Positions 12,138-24,502 of a DNA stretch of 64,000 nucleotides are shown here, piece after piece. The notes beneath the pieces are model-generated. The model searched no databases. It saw only the letters and a list, made by a program, of their open reading frames with translations, and had not been told where the DNA came from. A program made the translations under genes and the position numbers. Source of the DNA: Monocercomonoides exilis (lineage: Eukaryota > Preaxostyla > Oxymonadida > Polymastigidae); the NCBI GenBank assembly GCA_001643675.2, contig LSRY02000010.1:1863501-1927500 (forward strand), read 5' to 3'. How positions within the stretch are numbered: the stretch's first letter is position 1; each line of letters opens with the position of its first letter.

Positions 12138-13686
12138 ACAAGTGTCTAATAAAAGCATTCAATGATCACAAAACAAAACCGTTGTAGATGAGAGAGGCCA
12201 GAGCGATGCACCCGTCTCTCACCAGCGCCGAGTTGTAGGCGAAGTTCTCGATGCACTTGGCGATGATCTCGTCAGCCCCGTTTGACCGGCACGACTGTCT
12301 GCACTCCGCCGAGCTCGACATCACCGCCAGCGTCACAAACGCGAACTGCACAATTGCCAAGTTCCCGGTCGTATGCTTGGTGATCGTCCGCCCCAAATAC
12401 GCTGCCAGCTTCTGCTGTTCGGCTTCTATGCGGGCGCGCTTGAAGGGCATCAGCTTGCGGAGGCAGCGGCAGATTTCGAGCGCAGCCTTCTCGTCGTTGA
12501 AGTTGTGGTGAAGGATTTTCGTGAGAATGGCTGTGATGCTTCCTTCCAGCAGTCTGCGACATACTGCAGCTGTTTGCCGGAACAATATGAAAAATGTAGC
12601 ATTTCCGTTTAAATAAAACGCAAATAATGAAAATTCAATTTTTTTAAAAGAAGCTTTGAAGTGGGAAAAGTAGATATCACTTAATAAACAAACCATTATC
12701 AATTAAGCATGCAAGCACGGCAGCCCCATTGCAAGCCACTTGCGCTTCTTTTGCAAACATGTTCATCGCTTTTACCACTTCGACAGGACCATCCAAGCGA
12801 ATGATTTGATTCATGAGTACATCTTTATAATATCATAAAGCAATTGCAGCAAGATAAATCCAGATGTTTAAATTTCAAAGAAGTTGAAGCACTTATTAGT
12901 TAAAAAGGAAATCTCAAACCGTTTGCGCAGCACAATTTCAGTATATTTAGGTTTGCAACTGCAAAATCCTTATCTCTTGTAAATGTATTGATTTGAGGAA
13001 TAATATTGTGTAAGAGATGATCAGTCTCCAATAAAATGCGAATATCATCTAAAAAATAAAATTTGCGTTTCAAATAGAATTGCATTGCACTTAACTCATA
13101 CCATATTCTAGAAGAATAATTAGGATATTGAGAATTTGGTTAACGAAGAGGATTTCTTTTGCAGATTGTTGAGCAACGACTCTTAATAAAATGTTCATAA
13201 CTTTATTGTTCACAAGTGTCATTAAGTTTTTGGCTGAAAATTTAAGTTATCGCAAAACGAATCAATTGAATTAATAACCGTTATTCAAAAAAAAATTCTT
13301 TCGATATCAAACGTCTTCGAGCAAGAATTGAAATAATATCTCCAAGAAGATGAATTGTTGATGTATCAGTTGTTGTTCTGTACAAACATATGTTTTGAAA
13401 ATCTGAAAACCACTGGTGGAAAATAAATAAATATGCAAACTGAAACGTCTCCAGCGTCAATTTAATTAATTCTTCATCGTCTAATTCATCGCTGTATGCA
13501 ATGATAAGTGGATTATCGTATCGAACAATTAAAATTTTTGCCTTGGCGTTTAGTCGATTGTAATCTCTTCTTCTCAAGCACACTTTCAATGTTTCCACAA
13601 TATCATCTTCATGTAATTATATGATTTTTAATATTTCATGTTTATGTGAGCAAACCGTCATCTGCACCCAACTCAAATAACGACAT
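10408..13686 (-). CDS. Armadillo-repeat protein, one repeat per exon (12 exons)
   Basis: Exons: 13686-13656, 13606-13441, 13377-13313, 13233-13102, 13048-12920, 12822-12694, 12569-12180, 11998-11864, 11722-11594, 11344-11213, 10971-10840, 10658-10408. They join to 606 codons plus TGA with every phase consistent. The start M-S-L-F-E-L-G-A-D-D sits on a 31-nt exon. From exon 4 on, the protein is a run of about ten helical repeats of 43-45 residues with the ARM pattern, for example DEIIAKCIENFAYNSALVRD and LVIPSVMARYMERNWVVIRY. The C terminus is Pro/Ser/Glu-rich and probably disordered. ARM solenoids bind partner peptides as scaffolds, transport adaptors or axonemal components; the sequence does not show which. 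Exons 4, 5, 6, 8, 9, 10 and 11 are 129-135 nt with phase-1 introns on both sides, and exon 7 is 390 nt, three times that unit. Confidence 0.88.
10692..10712. repeat. (TAAA)n microsatellite
   Basis: Short AAAT tetranucleotide array beside a G-run, in the intron 10839-10659 of the armadillo gene. A complementary TTTA/TTATA array at about 10,770-10,815 lies in the same intron and could pair with it. Confidence 0.8.
11105..11166. repeat. (GAAA)n microsatellite
   Basis: Tandem GAAA units in the armadillo gene intron 11212-10972. On the sense strand they read TTTC. Confidence 0.9.
11401..11500. repeat. (AAAT)n followed by (TGATAA)n microsatellite
   Basis: About fifteen AAAT units then TGATAATAA units in the armadillo gene intron 11593-11345. 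Confidence 0.9.
12079..12136. repeat. Poly(A) tract of about 58 bases
   Basis: Uninterrupted A run on the plus strand inside the armadillo gene intron 12179-11999; on the sense strand it is a poly(U) tract about 80 bases before the 3' splice site. Confidence 0.95.
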
Positions 13687-14106
13687 TACGGAAAGATTGA
13701 ATCATACAAATATCACAAAAATTATGTTATGGCCGAAAAGAACGAATAGACGGATTGTGAATCGAAGATCATTTACTGAAAAATTATTAATCATGAATTT
13801 ATAAAATGAAAAAAATGATGATCGAATGTATAATTATGTTTTTTGGATTAGAAAGTCATTTTTCTTTTGTAATTTTGGATAACTGGTTTTATTATGAGTG
13901 TTGCGTATATAGCCTTAATGGTTCTTTGTGGTTTAAAAGCAGTATGATTCTATATTAATGATTTGGAGAAATTTAAATTACTATTTCTATTTGGATAATT
14001 TTGGTTCCAATTGAAGGATGAAATCGCAAAAACATCATTTAAAAATGAAACAAATACAAATAATATATATTATTATCTTGAAAATTTTGAAGGTTTTATT
14101 TTATAA
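13687..14106. other. Intergenic, divergent
   Basis: Lies between the armadillo gene start (-) and the decayed beta-helix gene (+). Any lost 5' end of the beta-helix gene, including its signal peptide, would have been here; none is recognisable. Confidence 0.5.
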
Positions 14107-17100
14107 ATTACTTTACTTGTAAATCTGTTAAAACAATATAATCATTGCTTAGCGTTAAAAATTAGAGAAGATATCAGTCGTTTCGAAGTAAATTGCAATA
14201 GAACATGTGCAAGCATTAAAATTTCAAATTCAAGCTTGAAATTGAGTCATTGCAATTGATGCCAGCTTTCAAAAAAAGTATTTGCAATGTTGAAAATATT
14301 TCTTTTCTCTTTGTAAATTCATGCGTGTTCATTTCATCGCACAATAAATTTGGCATTTCATTATCTTCTCCTTCTGATGTTGGAGGCAACAATGTTGCTC
14401 TTTTTAATATCAGCTTGATATCAAATTCATCGAATCGTTGTGTTGGTGCTATCATCCATACTTCCAAGCCTCATTTTCTATATATGTTTCGATCAATTGT
14501 TTATGTTGCATTTTCCAAATTTTCTTCGTTGGTATGTGAATCTAGTTCGCTTATCGGAAGTCAAAGCCATGGTTTTGTTTTCTTGGAATACTCGATTTTT
14601 GCAAACATATCATCATCCAATACACTTCAAACAACTTCATCTATTGATAGCGAAAACTTCAGCACACTCATTAGCAGCTGCTCGTTTCTGTCAGTCTGTA
14701 ATGTGGTTGATGGTGGAATTGCCCCTTCTTTGAACAACCCTTTATCTTCTTTGTCTGTCTCAAACACCTCGTTTATTGGATGTTGCAGAACAAGAAACGT
14801 TGAATGCACTGAAACTGCAGATAATAAATTAAAGCCAGGCAGACAGAACACAACAGCCAATGGAGCAAACTCATTCATTTGGTGCGAATGGGATGGGTCG
14901 AAGACAACAGGAACAGAAAATTCATATGCTGATGGAGCGTCAAGCGGAGGGGCTATTTGCATGTACAGTCAGACGTCGGCATCTGTGTCTGTTTCGCATT
15001 GTGTGTTCAATGGATGCATTGCATACAGCCGGGGCGGGGGAATAATGTGTTATAATATAAAATCCGTTGAGGTTGTGAACAATTCATTCAATGCATGCAC
15101 AGCTCAGAATTTCTATGGAGGAGGGTTGTATGTTTATTTGATTTCAACATGTGTTCGGATCAGCGGATGTGAATTTCAGAATTGCAAAGCAAGCGCTGAA
15201 GGAGGAGGTTTGAGATTGGATAATTTTCAGGTTTTAGGATCAGGATGCATTCCAACAGAAAATGGAGGAGGGGAGAGTGCGTGTGTGTTTGACTGCAATG
15301 CCACTTCATGCTCACTCACGAACAACTGGGGTGGAGGCATGTTTTGTCGTGGTGTTCCTGAACAATTTAAAATGAGGAGCGTTCAGTTCATTTCATGCAA
15401 TGCGTTGACAAGAGGAGGTTGGTTACAACTTGAGCCAGCAAAAAAAACTTCTCCAAATGAAACGACTTATTGTTATTTCCTCTTCTTCCATGGATGCAAA
15501 TGTTTTGAAAGCACTCCATATGGTCATGATTTGATTTTCATGGATAATTACAATGTCTTTTTGAATTCAGATAATCCGTTCTATGAATGTTACGCCACAA
15601 ACACCGACAATCAGAGAGTGTGCTATGTGTATAATTATGCAAGTACAAGTGTTTGGACATTTCAGCACACAGAAAAAAAGTTGTGGCTAAAGAGAGGGAT
15701 CCTCAATCGATTTGTGGCTGTGAACGGTGGTGATAAAGAAGAGTTTTGCGGTGTGAATGAATCGCATGCATGCAGAACCATTGGTATTGCAGTCAGTAAA
15801 AGTTTGATGCAGATGATCTTTTCGATAATACTGATGGAAGGGAAGCATGAGAGTGAAGGAACAACAATCAGCATTGGAGAAAAGAAGGTTTCCATTCTTG
15901 GAAGAGGAAAGACGGTGAGTGTGATTGGGACAAATTCTCTTTCTTCGTCTTCGATAGCGCTGTTTAGCATATCTTCTGGTCAACTGGGTGGAACATGTGG
16001 GGATCGACCACAACGCAGCAAGGAGTCCATCGCCGAGTGTGTTTGTGGTGTTTATGGGGAGCGGGACTCTTTCGCTGGAGGATGTGGTGATCGACTCTAC
16101 GATATCAGGAGGGAATGGAATCTCGTCATCAGTGTTTGAAGTGGCGCTGTGGCAGCTGAAGATGATTGATGTGGAGATCAAAAATATGAAAATAGCACAG
16201 CCTCTTTTCGTTGAACCATCTTCAGCAGGATTTTCATCAGGAGAGAGTTAGCTGGGTAATGTGACAATTCGGAATGTGAATGGGTGCAGTTGTGTTGGAG
16301 GAAAGGGAGGAGGAATATATGTTAGATTGAAGGGAAATGGGAAAGTGGTTGTGAGTGGAACGAGTGTGATTGATGGGAATAAGGCAGAGAATAATGAAGG
16401 GAGAGGAGGAGGGATGTTTGTGTTGATGGAGAGTGGAGGATGTGAATTGACAATTGGGCAGAATGTTGAGTTTTCGAAAGTGAATGAGAATGTGGCAGAA
16501 TATGGGAAGGATGTGTTTGTTGATTGTGGGAGCGGAGTGTTTTTGGAGTCAAAAGTAAATACCAGCTCGTTTGCATTTTTTGACACAAGAATAATTCCAT
16601 CAGACGTGTTTCAGTTGAGTGGGAGTGAAAATGGGGAAGAAAGTGAAGTGATTCCACTGTTTGTGTATTTGTGCTTAATGGGGGTAAAGGTGATTGTTGA
16701 TGGGAGTGGAGGAAATGGGAAGGATCACAACCATTGTGGATTTGAAGGGTTTGGCTGTTTGACAGTTGACTATTGTGCGAACTCAAGAATGAGCAGCACT
16801 GTAAATGAAATTGAGGTAGTCTCATCTTCGTCAATAATCAAAGAAATAGCAGGACCCTTATTTGGTGTGAAAATTTCAGCCGGAATAGCATCATCAGAGG
16901 GGGAGAGGATGAGAGTGAATGTGAGTGATGGAGGATCAGCCACACAAGACTGGATTGTTGGATGTTCGAGTTCACTAACAATGAGCCGACTTTCATTTGT
17001 TGTGAAAGGTCAGCTGAATTCAAGGAGAAGTGCATTCATTCATTCAACATCAACACTCAGTATGACGAACTGTTCAGTCTCATTTGAGAGTGAGGCATTG

Positions 17101-20100
17101 ACCAATGGAAAGATAGGATATAATGTGATAAACATTGAGGGAGGGAATCTGATTGTTGATGGATTTGTGATGGAAAGTTCAGTGACAATGAATCGGAAAT
17201 CGCCAATCACAATGACAAGTGGAGCTCAATTGGAGATTTTGAACACCAGAGTGAGTGGAGTGGAAATGGCAGGTGGAATTGGAGGAGGATGTTTGAATGT
17301 TGGGATGAAGGAAGGAGGAGATATAATTTTAGAAGAAAGCAATATATCCTCGACATGTTCAGGTGGAAGTGGAATGAAAGGGGGAGGGATGATGATATCA
17401 GTTGGAAGTGGAGGAACATTGAGAGTGAAAGGAGTGAAATTATCAGGATGTGCTGTTCCATCAGAGGATATTGAGAATGGAGGGAGAGGAATGGGGGGAG
17501 GGATGTTTGCTGAACTTGCCGATCAAATGGGAAGGTTTTCATTAGAGAGCATGGCATTTTGTGAGTGTAACGCATGGAAAGGGAAGAATATGTTTGTTTC
17601 TGGATGGGATCTGAGTGAGATTGTGAACAAGGAGCACTTGAAATGGGAAATGATTTCAGAGGAGTTGGGATCATTGGATAAGTTATGTGGATGGGAGAGA
17701 AAGACAACAGGGGGAAATGGATATGTGATTCCGCTTGTTATGTATTTGTGGGATAATTGGGTGGGAATGGGTTTGTTTCGAAAGAGGCAGGAGGAGACTT
17801 CAGTGGATGTGGGTATTCAGAAGCACCATGCTCATCAGTTGATCATCTGATTTCACTGCGATATGCAACACTTGGGGAAGGTGACTCAAGCATCCACATT
17901 GTTGGGTCAGGATTGCTTCAAAAATCAATGTCTTTGCAATCATCATCGTTATCAATAACTCATATTGTATCTGTCGAGGGGAGAGAGAAATGAACAGTTC
18001 TGAATGTGAGAGAAATGGATGATGAGGGTATTGGAGAGTCGATGATAACATCGAATGTTTCTCTTTCGTTCTTTAACCTGTCATTTTCTCTTCCAAATGA
18101 ATTGGGGAAGCATTTATCATTTGTCCAATCATTATCCTCCTCTTCTGCAACACTTTCAATCAAGATGTGTTCTTTTGTTTGTGAGGATTCAACAAAGGAA
18201 ATGAAGTATTGTTTGATGAAAGCGGATGGAGGAAGTGTTTTGATTGAGGATTGTTCTCTTTCTCAGTTCGTGCTGGCAAAAGGGTTTTTGGAGTTTGCTC
18301 CAGAAGTGGATGTGATTGATGTGGTGAATCTTACGATATCGAGCACATCCATATCTGAAAAGAGTCTGATTTCACTGGGAGAGGAAGCACGTGTCAGCAG
18401 ATGGAATAAGAATGAACTACGAAATCCAAAGACGATGATGAGGATGAACAGCTCAATATTCACAAACGTCACATGCGAAGGGCAACCCATGCATTGTGAA
18501 TATGGATTCGTTTTCAGTTGGTGTGGAATGTGCAATGGAAGGGTGTGTGCTGACGAAGTGCATGAGCGAGATGAGCGAGGAAGGTGGAGGAGTGAAGATG
18601 TGTCTAAAGAGTAGAGAATCAGATCTGAAAGTGAGTGGATGCTCATTTGTGATGTGCATGTGTTTAACCGAAAATGGGAGAGGAGGAGGCATGATGATTG
18701 ATGCACTTGACCCGAATGTTGAATACACTGATACAAAAATATCACCACTTCGGCTGAGATTAGAAAACATCCTATTTGTGATGAATGAGGCATTTGTGGG
18801 GAAGGATGTGTTCATCAACTGTTATTCGATTGCCTCGCAAGTGAATGAAACGCTGTTTGTTCTGGATTTAAACCAGGATGCTTTGAAGTCGAACAACTCA
18901 ATATGCGGGAGGGATGATGCCGATAATGTTGATGTTGATCTTATTGCACTGATTACATTTTATTACTCTGCTCAGGTGTTTTTGAGCGCGAGTGGAAGTG
19001 ACAGCAGACGGTGTGGAGCACAGAATAATCCATGTCAGAGCGTTTGCTGTGGTTTAAAACACGTTGAAAACAGTCTTTTAAAAGTGCTATGGATTGATGA
19101 AGAATGTTTGATTGGGGGAGAATGCGAGATTGGAGATCTGAGAATAACTTCAATTGCCAGGGAAGCAGCAACAATTCATTTCAATGCAAGGATTGAAGAA
19201 ACATGAAGTAAAGAATGTGTAATTGCATTTGTGAATGAGTGTGTTGTGGAAAGATGCTCATTTGAGTTTGGAGGTGAGTTTGAGGCAAGTCACAAGTTCA
19301 TTTTGAAAGTGAAAAATGGCTCAATGGAGATGCGAAGTTGCGAGTTTATTTCGTCTGCTGTTGAGCTGAAGTTGGGCAACACGATTGTGAGTGTGGAAAG
19401 TGGAGAATTGAAAATGTGGGAAATGGAATTCAGCTGTTTGCATCTGAGAGCACCATTGATTGTGTTGTGTGAAGATTCGAATGTGTTGATGCTTAAAACA
19501 AACATTTCAGAAATAATATGTGAAGGAGATGTGATTTGCATTGGGAGAAAGTCAGAGGTTGAGATGGTGATACTTGAAGGAGCAAATGTATCTGTTTGTT
19601 ACGCTGGAAGTGTAGTGAAGATATATGGAGCTGAAAATAGTGTCAGATTGCAAAACTGTTCTTTTGCTAAATGCAAGAATCCAAACAAGAGAGGGAAAAT
19701 CATGGAGGCTTGCGAATGCGCGGATGTGAAGATTGGTTCAAACATATTTAAAGGAGAAGAAGGTGAGCAAGAAGGTGAGCTTTTGAATAAGATGAATGGA
19801 AGGGAAGAAGAGTTGTGCAGATGGAATGGATCTCTCATGGATGTTGTGAAGAGTTCTGTGATGATGAAAGAAACAACAATCTGGAATTCACCAGAAGGTG
19901 GAATAACAATGAGTGGAGGAAATATCATAATTGTGAAAGGAGAGTTCATCAGCAACAATCCATCAATTGAGGGATATTCATCACTTCGAAGAAATATCAT
20001 CTGTTCAGATTCTGGAACATTGAATTTGATATGTTTAAAAGGAGGAGATGGATTGAAGGATAATACGTCACTTTGGATGTTGAATGGTGGATGTGATTTG

Positions 20101-21437
20101 AGAGGGATAGCAGGAGAGGAGTCTCAGCATTCTTCATTCCAGTTCTGAAAGAAGTGAAGAATGCTTCTATTTCGAGCGAGAGCATGAGCATGACTCTGAT
20201 TGAACAGCTGCTTCTTCCATGCGATTTGTTATTAAAAGTGTTTTTCAAAAGTGAGATTGATGAGCTGACTGAGAAACTAGAGATTGACGAAGATGAGTTT
20301 TTGAATGAGAATGAAATTCAGACAATTATTTCATCAGTACAACTGGCAAATGCGGGAGAAGAGACAGAAATATCGATTTGCATTCTTTATGGGGAAAGTA
20401 ATTCATTATCATCTACCGAGACTTTCATCATAAAAAGCAAAAATGAATCAAAATTAAAAATTGAATCTGCCGAGGAGGGAAAAAGAAAGTATGAGTGGTA
20501 TTTTGTTGCATTCATTGTGTGTGCTGTTTTTATTGTCGGAATTGTACTTGTATTAGCTTTTATAACTTTTCTTTTCCGAAAAAAGCAAATTGAAACTGAA
20601 AAGAAAACTGAAAATTCAGATTCAGAGCATTTGAAAATAATGGAAGAGATTGAAAATAGAAGTGAAGAGGATAATCGAACCTTTGCGACAAATGAAATAC
20701 AATTTGATTTATTTGAATGAATGAAAAGTTGCAAATCTCCAATCGAGGAGGGAAATGAAGCATCCCAATCAATTAAGATAGATGAAAATGCAGTTGAAAG
20801 TTTAATGAGTGCTAACGAACTGAATAATACAAAGGCTAATGAATTAACGGAATTGAATGTAATTTCTCCATTTACTGTGATGAATGAAGACTTTGAAAGA
20901 TTCTCTGATGGGAATGCATTTGATGATGCAAAAAAGCAAAAAAACAAAAAGAAAGGGAAAAATGGAATTAGAAAAAGGAGGAAAAAATGCTCTTCTGATG
21001 GAATGAGAAATGATAAGTTTGATGAGACTGAAAATAAATCCTTTTTTGCCAATAAAATTAATCAATCTTCGGAAAATTTTGTTGATTGCAATGATAACTT
21101 GCACAATGAACCATTGCCAATGTTTCATGAAACCACATTAACTACGTCAAATCTTCAAAACAACACAAACGGAAATGAAAATAAGAAAAATGATACTTTT
21201 CCTTTTTCAGATAAAGATCTCGTTTTTTCCAATGAAAAAGAAAGTGTTGGAGCAATTATTATAGAATCGGCTGGAACTCTATTTAAGCATTCATCTTCCA
21301 GAAATTTTTTTGAAGAGAAAAAAGTTGAACATGACGATTCGAAAGAATATTATGATCAAGAAGCTTATTTATCTGAAAAGTTAAATGTTGAATTTTTGCA
21401 CAAAATGAAGAAAAAGAAGAAAAAGAAAAAAACATGA
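14107..21437 (+). pseudogene. Decayed right-handed beta-helix membrane protein gene
   Basis: One 7.3-kb gene broken into pieces of matching character. Ordered parts are at 14107-14256, 14250-15975, 15975-17775, 17775-18500, 18500-20125 and 20125-21437, with frame changes near each join. In-frame stops occur at TAG 16249, TGA 17991, TGA 19204 and TGA 20718. The text is typical of parallel beta-helix surface proteins: glycine-rich turns (GGGLYVYLIS, GGGIMCYNIKSVEVVNNS) between short strands and Cys-rich coils. Two module starts with a V-S-x-x-G...C-G...P-C pattern appear near 17,770 and 18,970 (VFLSASGSDSRRCG). Near the end are a single transmembrane segment (about 20,496-20,576) and a Lys/Glu-rich cytoplasmic tail. 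No signal peptide is found, so the 5' end is lost as well. The intact relative at 47,446-51,252 shows the expected organisation. Four substitution-type stops argue against simple sequencing indels. Confidence 0.88.
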
Positions 21438-22727
21438 GAACATCAAAAGAACTGAAGCATTTTAATTGATAATTGTAATTCAAGTCCGTATTATTTAGCT
21501 GAACGGTTGCAAGAATAGCTGAGATTTGCTTTTTCCCCATTCGGTTTATTTTTATTTTTTATAATGCTTGCTTTTGAATTCTTTATATGTATTATGTTTT
21601 TTACAATTACTTATTCAAATCCAGATCAATAATTTTTATGTATGTTTCAGAGTTAAAAGATTATTTTAGCTCAATTTTTATATTACACTTTTCTCGTTTT
21701 TTACAATTGAGTACTGTTATTACAAATATTTGTTTAATAATTTTTCTAATGAAATCCTCTTTTCTTCATATTTATATTTTTATTTTTATTTTTATTTTTA
21801 TTTTTATTTTTGACATTTCTTTAAAAAAAACATTTGGTGAACCAGTTGAAATGCATCAGTTCGAATAATCTCTTTAATGGTAATTAAAAATAACTTTTTA
21901 TCAAACTTTATTATTATTACAAAGGAAGAAAAAGAGACTCTGTTAGAATAGAAATCAAAGTTAATAGAAAATAATTTACTAAATTTCCAGTAATAATATT
22001 TGAAAAAATTCGTTTGCTATATGTGAGTGATTTTTCTTAAATAATATTAAAATTTTTTGAAAGCGAAACACAAAAATTAAAAATATTCATATATATATCT
22101 GAAAAATTTTTTTGTGCAAATGCATTCAATTCGAATTCTGGTTTTGTTAAAGAGTGATGGATGGTGTGATAAAATGAATTTTTTATTGTTTAATTGATGA
22201 TTCTGTTTTTTATCTTTTTTCAATCCAGATAAAAATTCAACTTTCTCATTCAAAGAAAACTTTTTTTTCGGGCAAATGAACATTCATGTATTTTATTTTA
22301 AATATCCACTTTATTATGTCAAAACAGGAAAAAATTACATTGAGTTATTCATGACAACATGAAACTCAGACAGTAAATGACTGAATATGACGTGCTTATT
22401 ACCAGTTTGGTTTAATAGTTTTTATCCTTCTCAACTTCTATTTGTCGAATATTATTATTTGCAACATTCAGAATTGAAAACTTTATACCTTTTTTTTTCA
22501 TTTTATTTAATTATTATTTGAGATCTGTCTTTGTAATTCATATTCGTTATTCTTTTTTAAAAGTTGCAAATGTTTAATACAAAACATTTTCGTATTTGCT
22601 TATCTTGATCAAACTTCTGTTCCCTCTCGGAATCCACACAAGATTGATCGAAATACAGTCACTCATCGTTCATGTTTATTGTTAAATGTTGTCAACAATA
22701 ATTCTTGAATCATTATAGTTGTTTCGG
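21438..22727. other. AT-rich intergenic region
   Basis: No gene is supported. A (TTTTTA)n run lies near 21,770-21,812. Short open frames are AT-driven. Confidence 0.6.
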
Positions 22728-23000
22728 TTAAACTGATTTTTCAATCTTTTCAATGGAAAAGCCTTTGGAATAATCATCTTTTATTTTATCTTTATTTGAA
22801 ACAGTTTTTACAGGATTCATTCCGAAATAAGACCTCCACTTCTTTTCATTTTTCTTGTCTCGAAACCCTTCAAAAACAAAAGTTTCATTAATTCGTTCCT
22901 TCTTCGACGCTTGCAAAATGAGAAAAGTCAAAATTCCTTCTAACGTGCGAATTGCATCGGCGCTCAACTGCACACCGAGCCTTGTCTGCCAGATTCGAAC
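22728..23000 (-). CDS. Terminal exon of an unidentified small protein
   Basis: A 3' splice site (TATATATTAG) precedes 23000 and opens a 90-codon frame ending TAA at 22728. Residues 1-30 (VRIWQTRLGVQLSADAIRTL) resemble a short helix pair of the histone-fold kind, and a charged tail follows with KKWRSYFGMNP in its middle. Its codon use and composition are better than the surrounding AT-rich sequence, so a real exon is likely. The upstream exons were not found. A dead transposase begins 38 bp away on the other strand, so the gene may have been split by that insertion. Family unknown. Confidence 0.4.
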   Translation of the reverse strand, partial: VRIWQTRLGVQLSADAIRTLEGILTFLILQASKKERINETFVFEGFRDKKNEKKWRSYFGMNPVKTVSNKDKIKDDYSKGFSIEKIEKSV

Positions 23001-23037
23001 CTAATATATAAGGAAAAAGGTGATTGAGAAAAAAAAC

Positions 23038-24165
23038 ATGTTGATGACTCGAAAGCAAGAAAAATGAGTCAAGGAAATACTGGAAAATTTGAGAGATAAA
23101 GGAAAGCAAATCACTACGAAAACGCTGAGAGTCGTTGTTGCAAAAGTTTGGCACAAAACGCCTTCTCACAATTTTCATTCTTCATTCATTAAAAGGCATA
23201 GCGAGGAATTGATGGTCGTCTCTTCAAGCGTGAGAGACGAAAAAAGAATGAAAATATCGGAACAAAGCATAATCACTTGGAAAAATCATTTGGTTCAATA
23301 TGTGTGTGGAAAATATTCATCCATGATCTTCTGTGCTGATGAATCAGGTTATCATGCCTATGAAGACACAAGAAAGGTGAACCTAACAGTCGGAACAAAT
23401 GAAAATCGTGTTATTGATCACATGCATGTTGACAGAGGATAAAAAAGGTTATCATTGCTTCATTGTATTTCACTTGATGGAACATTTGTTCCTCCCTGTT
23501 TTCTGGTGCAAAAACCATTCAACATAAGATCTTTTCAGTCTCTTGGTTACCAAATCGGAATTCTTGGTTGTGTGGAAATTGAAAAATCGTATTATTTCAC
23601 AAAGAAGATGTATGAAAACTGGATTGAGAAAGTTTTCATTCCTCATGTCAACATAAAAAGCATGATTTTGCCAGATACACATGCACAAGCAGTGTTGATG
23701 CTTGATGGGTGCCGAATACACCTGTCGGACAACATATTGACTCGACCAGCCAAAGAAAATATATTGCTTTTGGTTTCACCTCCGAACACAACACACTTGT
23801 TGCAGTCTTTGGATATATTAATTTTCTCTCTCTGGAAGCTTCATATTCAACAGGTCAGGTTTGGTTCAACACACGACAGCGTAAAATAACTTTTTTGGGT
23901 TAGAATGAACGTAATATTACAAGTTTCTTCATCGATAAACATTTTTTCTGCTTCTAATGAAAGTGGACTTGTTAATGATTTTCATAAAGCTCCTTCAACA
24001 GCTCAGATTTTCGAAGAAAGCTTCCAAAAAGTGAACGAAATTGTGAAATTGGACAATAAATCATTGCCGCTTTCATGTACAAGAAAAACAAGACAAACAA
24101 AGGGAGGGGAATGGGGAATAATGAACATCGACAGAATTTCAGTTTATTTTGGACTTCCGCAATAA
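23038..24165 (+). pseudogene. Dead DDE transposase, pogo/Tigger-like
   Basis: A single frame from ATG 23038 to TAA 24163 reads as a Tc1/mariner-superfamily transposase of the pogo/Tigger type. It opens with a helix-turn-helix-like segment (RDKGKQITTKTLRVVVAKVW). First catalytic aspartate context: FCADESGYHAY near 23,330. Second: VLMLDGCRIHL near 23,695, followed by LLLVSPPNTTHLLQSLDI, the family's usual segment after it. It is interrupted by in-frame TGA at 23065, TAA at 23440 and TAA at 23887. Its last third is weakly conserved and the third acidic residue is not clear. I could not identify terminal inverted repeats or a TA target duplication by eye. The copy must be inactive. Confidence 0.85.
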
Positions 24166-24311
24166 ACAACACTTGGCGAACAATTGATATGTGTAAGAGT
24201 TTTTTTCATTCATATTTCATGGAGCATTTCAAAAAAAACATTATAAAATAAACAAAATATTCACCAAATCTTTGTTTTTCTTAATTTCAATAATACAAAA
24301 AGAATTAACAA

Positions 24312-24502
24312 TTAACAAGAACAGTAAGTATCTGTAACATTTTCAAGTTGGAAATACCAATTCATTGAAGGAATGTGAGCGGGAACAGAAATTTGATCTG
24401 GAAATGAAAATTTGAAAATAAAACACTTACGACTTTTCAAAAACAATGACACGTATGGGGCTAAATATTTAGCTTCAGGCATTTTCATTAAAAACTTATT
24501 CA
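24312..24502 (-). other. Possible two-exon gene fragment
   Basis: A frame 24502-24431 joins through a canonical GTAAGT...CAG intron to 24397-24312 and ends TAA. The product would read MPEAKYLAPYVSLFLKSHQI and so on for about 50 residues. No start exon was found and the family is unknown. It may be a remnant. Confidence 0.25.

Noticed and set aside
14107-21437. Stop codon reassignment as explanation of the broken frame
   Set aside because: TAA, TAG and TGA end intact conserved genes here (P2, VPS4, DRC3), and frameshifts are also needed.
23038-24165. Active transposon
   Set aside because: Three in-frame stops and no visible terminal inverted repeats.
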